From contig JAJQJQ010000021.1 of assembly GCA_028622995.1 (NCBI GenBank), forward strand, positions 2,170,001 through 2,234,000: a stretch of DNA of 64,000 bases, read 5' to 3'. This document shows, piece by piece, positions 23,180 through 35,177 of this stretch (the stretch's first letter is position 1; every line of letters starts with the position of its first letter). The translations under genes were made by a program, and so were the position numbers. The notes below the pieces were generated by a model, which was not told where the DNA came from, did no database searches, and saw nothing but the letters and a program-made list of their open reading frames with translations. Origin of the DNA: Panagrolaimus kolymaensis. Taxonomy: Eukaryota; Nematoda; Chromadorea; Rhabditida; Panagrolaimidae.

Positions 23180-26100
23180 ATGAATATTTCTTCAACAACT
23201 GAGAATTTATTAACTGATATTATTTCAACGATGAGCCTTGAAAATGGTGTGGAATCGACTGTAGAAACTGCTCAAATGGAATGCGGCGGAAAAAATGAAG
23301 CATATGATTTTGCTCGATTTGCTTTAGTTACATATGTTGGAACTCCCATTGCATTACTTGGCCTTTTATTTAATGCTTTTTTAGTTGTAAGTTTCTTTAT
23401 TTATTTTTTAAACTGCGGGTTGCTTTGTTTCTTGAGGATTAGCGGTATTCATATCCATATTTTAAAAAAAACTGAATTACGGTGTTGTATCTTGGATGCG
23501 CATGTATAGCTTTTTGTTAAAAACAAAGTTCAACAAAAAATAAAATTGAACGCCATTACGCATAAAGCTAAAACCATAAAAAAATTCATATAACTTTCCA
23601 TTTGGATGTAATTATTAAAATCAAAAAACTGAGTTAACGAGCTCTTCTCTTCCTTTAATTAAATTTTGAATAAAACTGAGTGTGGCGGAGATGCGGGGAA
23701 AGATTTTTATTTTATGCTTTTTTGGTTGTAAGTTGTTTTTGAGTTTTTTTAACTGTTAACTTTGGTGTTGCGACAATCATATACAATGATATATCAAAAA
23801 ATAAAATTTTATTTAAAAAAAACTGCAACCGGGTTTACCTTATGCTTCTAGCTAAAGTACAAAGTTTAATAATAAAAAAAACTGGATGAGTTTGCATAGA
23901 ATTGCGCTAATTTTTCATAATTTTTATAACTGATCTTCGAATCAATAGATAAATTAAAAAACTGTCGTAGTCATCATCTCTCGTCTTAAATTTGCTGGGG
24001 GAAAATATGAATGATTTTTAAATAATGCTATTTTGGCTAAAAGTTTATGCTTTTTTCTAAACTGTTGTTTAATGAATATACATTGATAATCATTACTAAT
24101 AATATTCCATAAAATTTATAAAATAAAACTGAATTACGAAAATTTAGAAACTATTAATAAAATAAGTTTAAATATTTTTATAATAATAAAAACAGTTTAA
24201 AAAGTTTGAGATTGCTTCTACGAAGCCACAAACTTGTTATCTTTTTATTTAAAACATATTAATTTAACTGGAAATAATACTTTCTCACCATTTTAAAACC
24301 CTTGAAAAAAAACTGCGGTTTGACTCGGTCATCATATTTTGATGATAATTCCAAAAAATCTTCAAAGATTGATTAATCAAGCATCGAAGTGATCACAAAT
24401 GATTATAAACTGTACGAAAAACAAAGCCACAAACAAAAAACTAATCAAATTTGAGTGCGCAGGCTAAAAGAATAATTTTATAAATAGTTTATAACTGCGT
24501 TTGAAGGAAATTTTTGAAATAAAAAAAACTGGAATTTTAGTTGCCGCCTTTGCAAAATTTGCGTAAAACACATGTAAAAAAGTTATCACCACTGTCAATT
24601 TAATAATAGCTGTCTTAATAAATAAAATAAATGTAAAAAAATTTTGAGATAAATATTTAAAAACTGTAAAATCATTCAATGAAAAATAAACTTTTTATTT
24701 TATTTATGATAGTGTAACTGAATCAAGTTTTTCTCGAAATTTTAAGAAGAACCTTGCACTTCTATAGATATCGTCCTTAATTTATTTTTCATTTTTTTTT
24801 CATTCTTTTTTCAGTCATTCATTCCATTTTTTTGATTTTATAATCCAAAATTTTTTAACAAAGAAGAAGACAATTCGTTTGCTTTTTGGATCTAGATTTA
24901 TAAGCTCCTTTATGGGACCTGGATCTTTAAGAATCTTTTTAGGATCTTTAATAATATTTATAGGTTCTGGATCTTTAAGATTCTTTATAGGATCTTAATT
25001 TACTTTTATGGGTTCTTTAAGATTCTTTTAGGGATCTGGATCTTTAATTACCTTTATGGAATCTGTATTCATTATTGGATCTAGATCCTTTAACGTTTTA
25101 AAGAACTTCAAAATTCACACTTTTATATGATTAAATTTTGTTGCTTTGAAAAACAAGTATCGGTAGTCGAGTGGTCCGGAGCTGCTCGTCTGATCTGGCA
25201 GTTTACCAAAAAAGTTCGAACCCTCCATTGGTCGAAAAATGAATGAAAAAAAATAAAAATAAATTAAGGACGATATCTATAGAAGTACCAAATATTGTTT
25301 GTGTGCAGAGGTGTTCAAACGCTTCGCTTGCGAACGAAAAGAGAAAGTGAAGCGATGAATTTTGATAAGAAAAGAGAGAGAAAGGAGAGAGAATTTGGCG
25401 CGAATTTGAAAAAAAGAGAGAGAAAGAGAGAGAAACGTCTCTTTTTTAAAAGCGTTCCTTTCTCTTTTTTAAAAAGAGATGCAATTCTCTTTTTTTTAAA
25501 GAGATGCAACGCTTGCATTCAAAAAAATGAAACAAATTTTTATCTTGTTAAAAAATATCATTTATTTTTAACTTTTATTTTTTTATGCGATTTATAATAT
25601 TGTAAACATAGATTTTAAAAAAAATTTACATATTTTTCTTAAAGATTTCGATGTTCTCCAGGTGTTACATTTTCCAGACATCTGCGATGTTTATATTTTC
25701 TTTTTTTTCTTATTTTTCTTAATATCCTTATTTCGTAATTATTTCTCTTCAAACTTTAGTCATCATTTTTTGTTGTTGCCTATAACCCTATTTCAAATTT
25801 TCTTTCTTTTTGCGCGCCATCGTTAGTGGCTGTGAAAGTAACCTTTATCGATTATTTGGATTTGGAAATAAAGTTATTTAAGACAAACCTCGCCGACAAC
25901 ACACAACACTTTTGTTCCTTCAATTTTCCGAACTCATTGAATCAGATATTTTATTTTAAAAATATATGTATATATATTGCTTTTTTGTTTTGCCAAGAAA
26001 CTTAACTATTATTTTTTGGTATTTTTAGTAATTTTTATTTATTTTTCTCTCAGTCTTTTTTAACGCTTTTTTTTACTTGTTTTAAAAAGTGTCGTTTAGG

Positions 26101-29100
26101 TATTGAACTTCTTGAAGCTATCTGAAAAAGATTTTAACAAAATTGATATCGTGCTAAAGAAAGATAAAAATGCTGAACATTGGATTAATTTTGTAAAAAT
26201 TCGAAATAATATTGTTAATTTACAAACTTTTCTTCTTGTTTTTTCACCCTTTCAAAAGGCAATAAGAATGCTTGAAGGGCAAACATCTCCCACAATCCAA
26301 TTAGTCTTGAAAGCTGTATATGAACTTGAAACCCATTTTTCCTCTTTAATGAATTCATCAAATATCTTAGAAAAGAATTTGGCTTCATCTTGCTACAAAG
26401 TTTTATTGTTCAAGAAAAAATCATTAATCACTGAATCACATTATTTAGCCATGATTTTAGACCCGTCAATCAAGAATGATTTATTGACATTAGTTGGTGA
26501 AGAAAATTTCTTAAAGGCAAAGAAATTATTTGAAGAAAAAGTTGGAAAAAATAATATTGATGATAGAGCCATTGTTCAACCACCGAGTAATCCTTTTCTA
26601 AACGAAATGGGAAATGAAGTTCATGTTGAATTATTATCATATTATCATGTTACAGTTGACCCAAATGGATTTGATTTATTAAAATGGTGGAGGGAAAACG
26701 GCACAAATTATCCTCGAATTGCAAAGCTAGCACGAGAAATCCTTTGTATTCCAGCGTCGTCTGCTAGTATCGAACGTCTATTTAGCTCCCTCAAATTGTT
26801 AACACCGGCAGAAAGAAGTACTTTGAAAGAATCAACTATTCGTAATTATATTTTATATCGTTCTTTATTGCTTTTTTATTTTAATATTTAAATTTTCAAA
26901 TTTTTAATTATATAATTGCATCGATAATAAACATAAGTAATCCTTTCATTTGTAACGAAAAAATAAATCTTTTTGTATAAAAAAAATCATCTTTGTCAAA
27001 GAAAAAATAGGAAAAGAAAAGCCATCTCTTTTTTTTAAAGCGAAGTCATCTCTTTTTGCTAAGCGCGCTTAGCAAAAAGAGAAAAAAAATCTCTTTTCAA
27101 AAAGCGTCTCTTTATGGCAAGCGTTGGTTGGCTAAGCGCGCTTCTCTTTAAAAAGAGATTGAACACCTCTGTTTGTGTGACTCAAATTCGAATTTGCTCA
27201 TTTTGAAGCAGAATTAAAAAAAATTTATAAATAATTTAAAACTGATTAGCGACGTTCCAAAATTTTTAATAAAAAGATTAAGATTTTTCGATGAAAAAAG
27301 AAACTGAGATTTTCTTTCAACAATTATTGATTACACAACTTAAAACAATTATTTTAAATATCATTTTTTTGTATAACTGAGCTTTTCAAAGATGGGATTT
27401 TTTAAAAATTAAATAACTGTGTGCATTAGTGATTTCTTCTCAAAATTTGAGTCAAACTTTATATTGAAAAATATCTCAAGATGACAATTTTATATCAGCT
27501 TTTTTTGTTGAGTAAAGCAAAGCAAACCTTTTAAAAAAGTTTGTATTAAAATATTATAAAAAAGAAACTGAAAAACTTTACAAAGACTTAAACTTGTTGT
27601 CTTCATATTTAATAAATTAATTTAACTGAGTCCATTTTTCTCACCATTGTAATTAGAAACTTGAAGAAAAAAAAACTGTTCATCATTTAAACATATTTTT
27701 GCGATAATTATTTACAAAATTTCATAAATAAATTAAAAAACTGCATTGTGATTGATTTTAATTCTAAAAAGGAGTTGTTTTCTTTGTTTGAAAAATCCAA
27801 AAAATAAGTTCCTTTTTTTCCAGAAAGTTTTTTCCAAGAAAAAACGTTTACAAACTCCAACATTTTATTTATTTCTTCTTGCAATATTTGATTCTCTGAT
27901 TTGTTTAATATATATTCCATTTTTTACGATTGATGCATTTGCAATTTATTTTAAAAATGAACAACTTCATCATATTTGGCATTGTTATGCTATGATTCTT
28001 TATGGAACCAGTCGAGTTGGTAAGGGAGATGGGGCTTTTTTTATTTTTAACTGTACAAACGAAAAGATAATTGACTCTAAAAAATTTTGTTATTTTAAAC
28101 TGTGACCAGGATTGGAGATTTAGCAGCTTTAAAAAATTAATTTTTTACTTTTTGAATTTAACTGTGATTCTTGAATTCCATTATTTCAGTTCAATTTGCT
28201 TCAACTTATATGATAGTTTGCGCCACGATTGAACGATTTATTGTTGTTGGAAATATTAAATGGCTTTCATGTGTTTCAACGTAAGGGTTTTTTTAATTTT
28301 TTTTTAAAACTGGTTTAGAATTTACTTGCAGGGAAGTAGGCCGATATGGTACCGCAACAATATCTTTATGCTTCATATTTATTTTACGTTTACCAGCATT
28401 TTTTGATTATAAAGTTATTTATTTACCTGGATGCCCAAGCTTTGAAGTATGTTTTTGTTTTAATTTGAAACTGCAGGATAAGAAAATTCGCGAAAATTAA
28501 ATAACTGTTTTTCGGAGCTTAAAATATATTAAAATATGGTTAAACTGGGGAAGGTTTTATTTTGCGGGACATGAATCGTGTTTATTTTAAATAATTATTT
28601 AACTGTCATTTCATCTGATGATGGTTAAAAGATAATACATTTTTAATAGTTGGAAATCTTTTTAACTGTCACTCACTGATTTTTTTTATTTATAAACTTT
28701 CTGTGGAATCGAAAAATCCAAATTATTTTTTAAAACTTTTATCACCGTCATCTCTGTTTTCTTTCCGGTCATATGGGTTTAAAAAATAATAACTGCAGGA
28801 ATATTTTTTTCATATCGTTAATATTCTAATTAAGGATTGGTTAAAACTATGAGAATGAGTGTTTTTGAACATTGAATTCTTTTTAAATTAAAAGTTAACT
28901 GTTCTTTAGAATTTGTTCGTGTATTAAAAAAATAAAATAACAATTTTTGAAATTTTATGTTAGTGTTTTTTAACTGTATACGTTTTCCTTGCTTGGCCTT
29001 TTTTTAAATATAAAAACAACAAAAAAAATTAAACTGATTACGACGATATGGTTGTCATAACTTTATCTAACTTCTTTTTTTGCTTGTTTTATGGGTTTAA

Positions 29101-32100
29101 AAATGTAATAACTGTGTTGATTTCTTTTCTTTCATAAATATTTAGAATTTGTAGTTTAATAAATTGCGGAAAAATGCTTTTTTTTAATAATTAATTAACT
29201 GTGGCTTAAAGCAATTTGCGGATTAAGAAACAAAAAATTCTTATGTTTTTTATGGTGAATTTATTTTAACTGCGTTCATGTTGATAAAAAGATTTTTAAC
29301 TGTAAATTAAATTTATTTTAACTGCCAAATTTGGCATCTTTTTATAGTTTATTAACTGTTGCTCAACAAAGAAGTTGGGTTTAAAAAATTGAAAAATAGT
29401 GTAGTTTTATTATTAATGTCTTAAGCTCCCTCCACCGGAATGTCATAACTTTTTAAATTGTAATTTTTTAAAACTGAAATGGACTTTTTTTGCATAACTA
29501 CTTTTTTATTCGCCATGTTTGAAAATTAAAAAACTGCGTAATGAACATAAGTAATTTGAGTTCGATTAAATTTTGAAAAAGTGCGTTTTTTCGGGCCACA
29601 AATTTTTTTAATAATACTAAACTGATATTTCTCAGATGTTTATTGGTTAAAATGCCCTAAATTTCTGAAATTTAATTGATAGTAAAAACTTTTTAAACTG
29701 AAAAGTATAAATTTTATTTTATTTTTTCAAATTCAAATAAATTAAATTTTTTTTAAAACTGTGATCTTGATTTCTTTTTTTGTTTAATACAAACCTTTCA
29801 TTTTTTAAATTTTTTTGCAGGATTATACTTTTGATCCCGTACTTATGAGCAGTGAAGAATACGCAAAATTTAATTTTTATGTCATATCTGTTGTACATAT
29901 TATAGTTCCATTTTTGCTTTTACTTTCATTAAATCTTTTAATAATTGCGTTAACAAAGAAACGAATATATCATCATTTTGGAATTGCAAAAAATTTTGTT
30001 GATATGCCTCAAATTTCTTCATTACTTCGAAAAGGTAATAATTTTTTTTAATTTTTTACAAAAATCTTTAAACTGTATAATTTTATTTTTTTGATGGGGT
30101 AAATTTTATTTTAGAATCTATTGTATCAAATCGTAAACATCGAAGTGAATTAAGATATGCCACAAGAACGATGGTTACTATTGTATTTACATATTTATTT
30201 TGTAATGTTTTTAATGTGTTTATTACTGTAATGGAAAATGTTTTTAAAGGAAATTCATTAATGTTTAATGAAGATGGATCAAGGTAAGAAGGGAATAATG
30301 GTTTTTTTTAAACTGTGACTTCGTGATTCAGGGCTTTTTTTAAATTTAAAATACAATTTGGAACTAAAAAAAACTGTAGTGAATTATTCCTTTATTTTTT
30401 TTAAATATTAAACTGCATTAGTGTTGTTTTGTTTACACCGAGTAGTCTTCTTTTATTTTCTTTTTTTAGTGCTTTTATAAGCAAAATAATTACAAAATAA
30501 TAAAGCGCTGGCTAAAGAAATTAGCAGCTTGAAAAACTGTTGTACATGAAAATTTAAGGAAATTTTTTGCATTATAAAACCATAGGTATTAATGCAATTA
30601 TTACATTTGAAGATTCTTTTTTTTATTTTTTATTATAAGAAAGTTTAAACTGGTACGACTTGCAATCATTTAATTTATTTAACTGTAGATCAAAAGGCAA
30701 TAATGCAAGGGATGAATGCCTTGGTTATTCCATAAATTTTTTTTAAAAACTGCATTGTCATCTGTTAGGCCTTTTTTTCAATCAAAAAAACTGAATTTAC
30801 TTCACCCAGATATGAATTCCACAGAAAACTGATATCTCAAGGGCTTTTAGGAATTTTTTAAATATTAAAACTGTGTTTGTACCGAATGGTTTTTTTAAAA
30901 CTGTCGCCGTAAATATCATTTATTCATTTTAAACTGTATATGAATTGCATCTTATTTATATATCGTTAATGATGATTAATCTTTTGAGGAGTAGGGTTTT
31001 TAGAAGTGAAAAATTTGGAAAAAGAATAATTAACTGAGGAATGCATTTTTCTCTTTTTTTAGAAAATTTAAACTGTAGCAAAGAAAAGAATCAATTAATT
31101 TGTTAAACTGGAGACTAATAAGCATCCTTAAAAAAAAAGAACGACAGAGTTTATTTATAAATATTAAAAACTGTCATTTAGAAATTCTTTTTTTTTTCGC
31201 TTTAAAAATTTCATTTATTTCAATTAAAATATAAATTCGACAAAAAAAACTGAAAATTCGATTGCTTTTTAGGGGAGTTTTTTTCGTTTTAAAACTGTAT
31301 GTCCGCTTCTTATTGTAATAAATTTTTACACTCACTAATACGACTGACGTATCAAATTTATTAAAAAAATATTTAAATAGACCAAATGAAGGAATCCCTT
31401 AGTTAATTCTAAGGGTGGAAACGGGACGACTTTTTCACGTCCCGTCCCGTCCCGGGACCAAACTTTTCGTCCCGTCCCGGTCCCGGTCCCGGAAATATTT
31501 TTTTTCTTGTATTTTTGCCTTGGCACACCCTTTGTTTTTTATTTTTTTATTCAAATTTTGTCGTCCCGTCCCGTCCCGGGACGGGACCGGGACGGGACCG
31601 GGACGGGACGGGATTTTGAAAATAGTCCCGTCCCGTTTCCACCCTTAGTTAATTCATAAATAAAAAACTGCGGCAGGAATTAAAAACTTTTTTTGCTTTT
31701 AATCACGAATTTTATTAACTTTAATTAAATTAAAAATAGGTAAAAAAAACTGATTTATCCAATCCAATGATTTTTGGAGATTTTTTAAAATTAAAACTGG
31801 GAGAAATGTTGGCCGTTTGTTAATCCTTAAACTGTACTTGAATTTCTTGTCATTTGCATATAGTAAAATTTTTGTCAATTCGGCTTTTATGGAAGGAACC
31901 TTCGAAAATGATAAATTAACTGATGTATTCCATTTTTAAATAATTTTTTAATCAAATTTTAAATTATTACAAATTGCATTCTTTGAATTTATTAAAACTG
32001 TTTATTAGTACACAAGAATGCTACGATAAAAGCCTTAGTTAATTAGAAATTTTATAAAAAAAACTAACTTAGTGGTTGAGAATTGTTTGTTTTGAATTAA

Positions 32101-32656
32101 AAAGTATACTAGCTCTAATTTTAATAAATATAAATTGTGTGAGAAAAAAAACTGAATAGTCCATTGTTTGTTGTGGTTTTTCTAATTCAAACTGGGTTTA
32201 TATTTGGCTTTGCCGAGGTTGTATGATTTTAAACTGTCAGCTTGACTTTCTATGTAATACAAAAAAAATTTCAGCACCAAATTTTACACTTACACCGCTG
32301 ATTTAATTTCAATTATGGTTGCAATTAATTCATTTTTGCGAATATTTATTTATTTCTTTTGCAATCCCCAATTTCGATTTCAAGTTTTAACGAATTTTCG
32401 ATTTATTTTTAATAAAACAAAATCCGTGGTTCAATGTGAAGAAAATTGTTATCCATCAAATGAAAATTCGTCATCCAATGGTCCAGCAGAAAATTCTCCA
32501 ATTGTATTTGAAGAAGGTGAAGAAGCTATGAATCTTAGAGAAGATGAAACTCCTCCACCTCGAAGAAGTTCGCGTTCAAAAAGTCGAGCGGAAAGAGGCA
32601 GTGTCACATTTGATACAAGCACTTCAACCAAAACCGGTGATACTTGTTATTTATAA
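23180..32656 (+). CDS. Seven-transmembrane rhodopsin-class GPCR, probable neuropeptide (FMRFamide-type) receptor
   Basis: Seven exons: 23180-23386, 27824-28019, 28190-28280, 28332-28446, 29821-30034, 30115-30283 and 32275-32656. All phases match, 457 aa. The N-terminus is extracellular with NIS and TEN-rich sequence. TM1 is in exon 1, TM2 (TFYLFLLAIFDSLICLIYIP) in exon 2, and TM3 ends CATIERFIVV, an ERF in place of DRY. TM4, TM5 with a basic end (TKKR), TM6 after RSELRYATR, and TM7 (INSFLRIFIYFFCNPQFR), where NPxxY is replaced by RIFIY, follow. Cysteines before TM3 (HCYAM) and in the second extracellular loop (PGCPSF) can form the standard disulphide. This pattern fits nematode FRPR/DMSR-type peptide receptors; the ligand is unknown. 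The cytoplasmic tail is acidic then Arg/Ser-rich. Introns 1 (4.4 kb), 4 (1.4 kb) and 6 (2.0 kb) are swollen by array and transposons. Confidence 0.9.
24758..25286. mobile_element. Hairpin MITE with ~47-bp terminal inverted repeats
   Basis: The ends ACTTCTATAGATATCGTCC... and ...GGACGATATCTATAGAAGT are inverted copies over about 47 bp. The interior has degenerate tandem repeats of a GGATCTTTAAGATTCTTT-like unit (about 24885-25090) and a tRNA-like segment at 25159. No coding capacity and no evident target-site duplication. It lies directly beside the hAT element in intron 1 of the GPCR gene. Confidence 0.7.
25159..25233 (+). repeat. tRNA-derived sequence inside the hairpin MITE
   Basis: A-box-like TAGTCGAGTGG and B-box-like AGTTCGAACCC are separated by a tRNA-like distance, with a CTGC/GCAG hairpin between. 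The acceptor ends do not pair, so it is not a functional tRNA. It looks like a SINE-type Pol III head captured in the MITE. Confidence 0.5.
25306..27171 (+). mobile_element. hAT-superfamily DNA transposon with intact ends and 8-bp TSD
   Basis: A 1866-bp element bounded by inverted termini CAGAGGTGTTCAA (13 bp identical) and flanked by a perfect 8-bp direct repeat TTTGTGTG (25298-25305 and 27172-27179), the hallmark target-site duplication of hAT elements. Subterminal regions are packed with AAAGAGA-type repeats in both orientations. The interior encodes the C-terminal part of a hAT transposase. It sits in intron 1 of the GPCR gene in the same orientation. At under 2 kb it is shorter than most autonomous hATs and probably internally deleted. 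Confidence 0.92.
26103..26891 (+). pseudogene. hAT transposase, C-terminal fragment with dimerisation domain
   Basis: An open frame of 262 codons without a convincing ATG at its start. The last ~80 residues are the hAT family C-terminal dimerisation region: LLKWWRENGTNYPRIAKLAR followed by IPASSASIERLFSS, matching the classical WW...YP.L...A...L..PASS...ER.FS pattern. The upstream part resembles the helical region of the catalytic domain. The BED zinc finger and the first catalytic Asp region are missing, so this copy should not make a full transposase. It may belong to an internally deleted element. Confidence 0.85.
31410..31647. mobile_element. GC-rich hAT-like MITE with 8-bp TSD
   Basis: A 238-bp element with inverted termini TAAGGGTGGAAACGGGAC/GTCCCGTTTCCACCCTTA, flanked by the perfect 8-bp repeat GTTAATTC (31402-31409 and 31648-31655). 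The body is built from GTCCC/GGGAC hexamer and pentamer arrays in both orientations around a short AT-rich centre. It has no coding capacity. It lies in intron 6 of the GPCR gene and interrupts the AACTG array. Confidence 0.88.
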
Positions 32657-34021
32657 AATTGTTTGTTTTTTTATAGAGCAAAAAATATTTTTAATAAAAA
32701 TAAACATTTAAAATAACTGGAGACCTGTATTAATTTTATTGAACATCAATTTTCGGTTAAGAAAATCAAATCCAAGATTTAAGCGAAAGAAACTGTCAAA
32801 TATTTAATTTTTAAATTAATTTAAAAAACTGCATTATTGTGTATAAAAAAGTCAATGAATTTATTACAGACGTAAGATTCTGTAAAAAATTTGCGAAATT
32901 TTTCTTGAAGGCAATTTACTTTTTTTGAATGTTTAACTGACATGTTTTAATTTACGTAAGTGACCTATGTATGTCAACCTCCAAACGTTTTTTATCCTTC
33001 CTAGTAATTTTGATTGTGTGTTCGTTCGTTCGTTCGTTCGTTCGTGCGCACTTGGAAATCGATCATGGGAAAAATGAAAAGAAAATGAACAAATTTGCAT
33101 TAAAAAATGAATGAATGCGAAAGGAAAGAAAATGGCGTTCGCCTTTCTTAAAAAATGAAGCGGTGATGATCGGTCGTTTGTTTTTTGAAGAAGCAATTGT
33201 TGTTATCCAATGATCCAATAAAAAGAAAGAGATCCAAGAACCCAATAGCAATAGGAGAATCCAAGGAACCTTAAAAAATTTTTTGACATTAAAGAGTTCA
33301 AAGATAATATAAGATTCTATAGCAGTTCGCATGCTTTTGATTCGTTTAAAAATATCGTTAATTTTGGAATTAATTGTCCACGACCATGGAAAATTAAAAT
33401 CTCTTTTTTATATTGCCATGAAACAAGTTACATCGCTGGCCGTAGGCCGGCGGAGCTTCTAGTTTTAATATTAAAACTCATAGGAAAAAAAAGCTGAAAG
33501 AAAAGGCATTCAAAACGTTTTTGTTTGTCATCTCCATATTTCGATGGAACAAAAAAAAAAGAAAACTGGGAAAAACGAACATTTTGTGGTCAAAGTAAGT
33601 ACCAAGAAAATTACCCAATATCGATTTTAAAAAAGAGGCAATTCATTCATATACACACATATTTAAAAAAATTGAAAAAAAACAAATCAAGAAAAAAACT
33701 GACGGCTAAACTTTTTAAAATAAAAATCATAAAAAAATTTTTAAGAAACTATTGAAACTCTATTTTTTGCCGAAATCGTTTTTATCTTTTTTTTTCTTTT
33801 AAAAACTGCTTTAAAAATACTTTTATTATCTGAAATTGAAACATAGTTTAAACCATTCATTTCTAAGAATACAGTAACGAAAAAAAGCGGGGAAAACTAA
33901 TATAAAAAAAAGCTGCCTTTCAACAACGGAAATTTTCTTCAAAGAACTTTGTGGTTTACGAAGACTCAAAAAAATCAAGCGGATGGTTTAATTAACGATG
34001 ATGTATGTAATTAATTCATTT
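32657..34021. other. Array edge and low-complexity region
   Basis: The last AACTG units (about 32714 to 33808) thin out here. No supported gene. A GTTC microsatellite occurs at 33021. Confidence 0.4.
33021..33044 (+). repeat. (TTCG)n microsatellite
   Basis: Six uninterrupted TTCG tetranucleotides, a simple short tandem repeat. Confidence 0.85.
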
Positions 34022-34160
34022 TGATGAAGCTATGAATCTTCAAGAAGATGAAACTCCTCCGCCTCGAAGAAGTTCCAGAACAAAAAGTCGAGCAGAAAGA
34101 GGAAATATCACATTTGATACAAACGCTTCAACCAAAACCGGTGATATTTGTTATTTATAA
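34022..34160 (+). pseudogene. Duplicated fragment of the GPCR C-terminal tail exon
   Basis: The frame from EAMNLQEDETPPPRRSSR to a final KTGDICYL and stop repeats the last ~45 codons of the GPCR gene (32520-32656) with a few substitutions (R to Q, S to T, V to I, S to A). No transmembrane exons accompany it and no promoter is evident. It is a partial duplicate about 1.5 kb downstream of its parent in the same orientation. The reading frame is intact, so it is either recent or retained by chance. Confidence 0.85.
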
Positions 34161-34672
34161 AACAGTGTACAAATCCAAAAACATTATCACAGCTCCATAA
34201 CTTAAGTTTCATCTTTTCAAAATCAGAAAGTTTTCCTGCTGCTTCATCTAGTAGCAAATCATCAATACGACGACGACAATGAAGTGTTGCATTTTTGTTT
34301 ACGAGTAAAATCTTGATTGCCTACTAATCAACAAAGGCGTTCTTCACATTAAGTAAACTTTTTGTTCAAGCTTTTTTTTATCTTTAATACATTCAATACC
34401 AAATTACCAACTGTTGTGGCATCATGAATCAATAGATGTTTGGGTCCTTGCATTTACGACTGAATGTGCTTTGTGTTTATCATGTTTGATAACTATCAAA
34501 CGGTCATTCAACTTTATAGCATATTCAGCAAATTTGTCATAGTATTCTTTGCATGACATCAGTTGATAGCATTATGTGATGGGTAAGTTGTCTTATACAT
34601 ACGAGTACACTAAAGATCGAAACATAAAGAAACAAATAGAAACAATCAATGGCAGTTAAACATACGAAATGA
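34161..34672. other. Non-coding spacer
   Basis: No coding signal is visible. Composition is slightly richer in G/C than the region to the left, with no AACTG array and no repeat that I can recognise. Confidence 0.35.
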
Positions 34673-35177
34673 TTCACCTCACGTGAGGTCATTCGCAACG
34701 AAAATATGAAAAGCGCCTTGTTTGAAATTTTTTTTTGTTGATTTTTTTGTTTCGTAAATTTTTTAATAAAGTTTTTTTTCAACCAATTCAATTTTTGCTT
34801 TTGGTGTAATTCGTTAATTGTAATAATATTTGAACGCAGTTTTTATATTACATTTTAAGCTCTTTATATATCCAGAGAAATTAACAATCGTTCAAGCACA
34901 CATAATTTTTTTAAATTCCTCATTATTCCTCTTAATATTTTGATATTCGTTTATTAAAAATAATTATCCGTAAAATAATAGTTTGCTTTGGGCCTTAATA
35001 ATGTGGTATATTTGTTTCTGAATGTATTTACTAACTAAAATTCAATAATAATAATAAACAAGAGTAAAAAGTAAAATTATTTATTAAAAAATTTACGAAA
35101 CAAAAAAATCAACAAAAAAAAATTTCAAACAAGGCGCTTTTCATATTTTCGTTGCGAATGACCTCACGTGAGGTGAA
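34673..35177. mobile_element. Hairpin MITE with CTCACGTGAG palindromes
   Basis: Arms of about 98 bp (TTCACCTCACGTGAGG... and its inverted copy ending ...CACGTGAGGTGAA) enclose an AT-rich core of about 300 bp. Each arm starts with the 10-bp palindrome CTCACGTGAG. Two further copies or near-copies of that palindrome lie just outside the right end (about 35199-35223). No coding capacity, and I could not define a target-site duplication. Confidence 0.75.

Larger units (their letters stand above)
530..33810 (+). repeat. Dense directional array of A/T-run + AACTG motifs
   Basis: Across this span nearly all non-coding sequence carries W-rich tracts ending in AACTG (typically TTTAAACTG, ATAAACTG or AAAAACTG) on the plus strand, for example at 621, 753, 819 and 1157 and at the far end at 33697 and 33804. 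By eye the density is roughly 8-15 per kb, with unit spacing about 40-110 bp. The opposite orientation (CAGTT followed by W) is rare. Units fill introns and intergenic DNA regardless of gene direction, and are absent from the short-intron TPR gene at 7.7-9.2 kb and from most exons. The ~20-30 bp after each motif differs between units and often looks more G/C-containing than the flanks. After 33.8 kb the motif falls to a few copies per 10 kb. The function is unknown. Confidence 0.9.

Noticed and set aside
25295..25597. ORFs rich in KRERK / LFLSLF at the hAT left end
   Set aside because: Translations of the AAAGAGA subterminal repeats, in both strands.
24758..27171. Treating the hairpin MITE and the hAT as one composite element
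   Set aside because: Each has its own distinct inverted termini, and the hAT has its own perfect TSD directly between them.
31335..31648. ORFs rich in GTGTG / VPSRPG in the GC-rich MITE
   Set aside because: They are frames of the GGGAC repeat inside a transposon and not genes.
530..33810. Reading the AACTG array as a satellite or CRISPR-like array
   Set aside because: Unit spacing is irregular and inter-motif sequences are unrelated to each other. The constant part is only about 6-9 bp, far too short for a CRISPR repeat or a satellite monomer, and the genome is eukaryotic.
530..33810. Calling the units piRNA genes outright
   Set aside because: The core is not the C. elegans CTGTTTCA motif, I cannot see a fixed downstream 21-nt start, and I have no small-RNA data. 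It is kept as a hypothesis.
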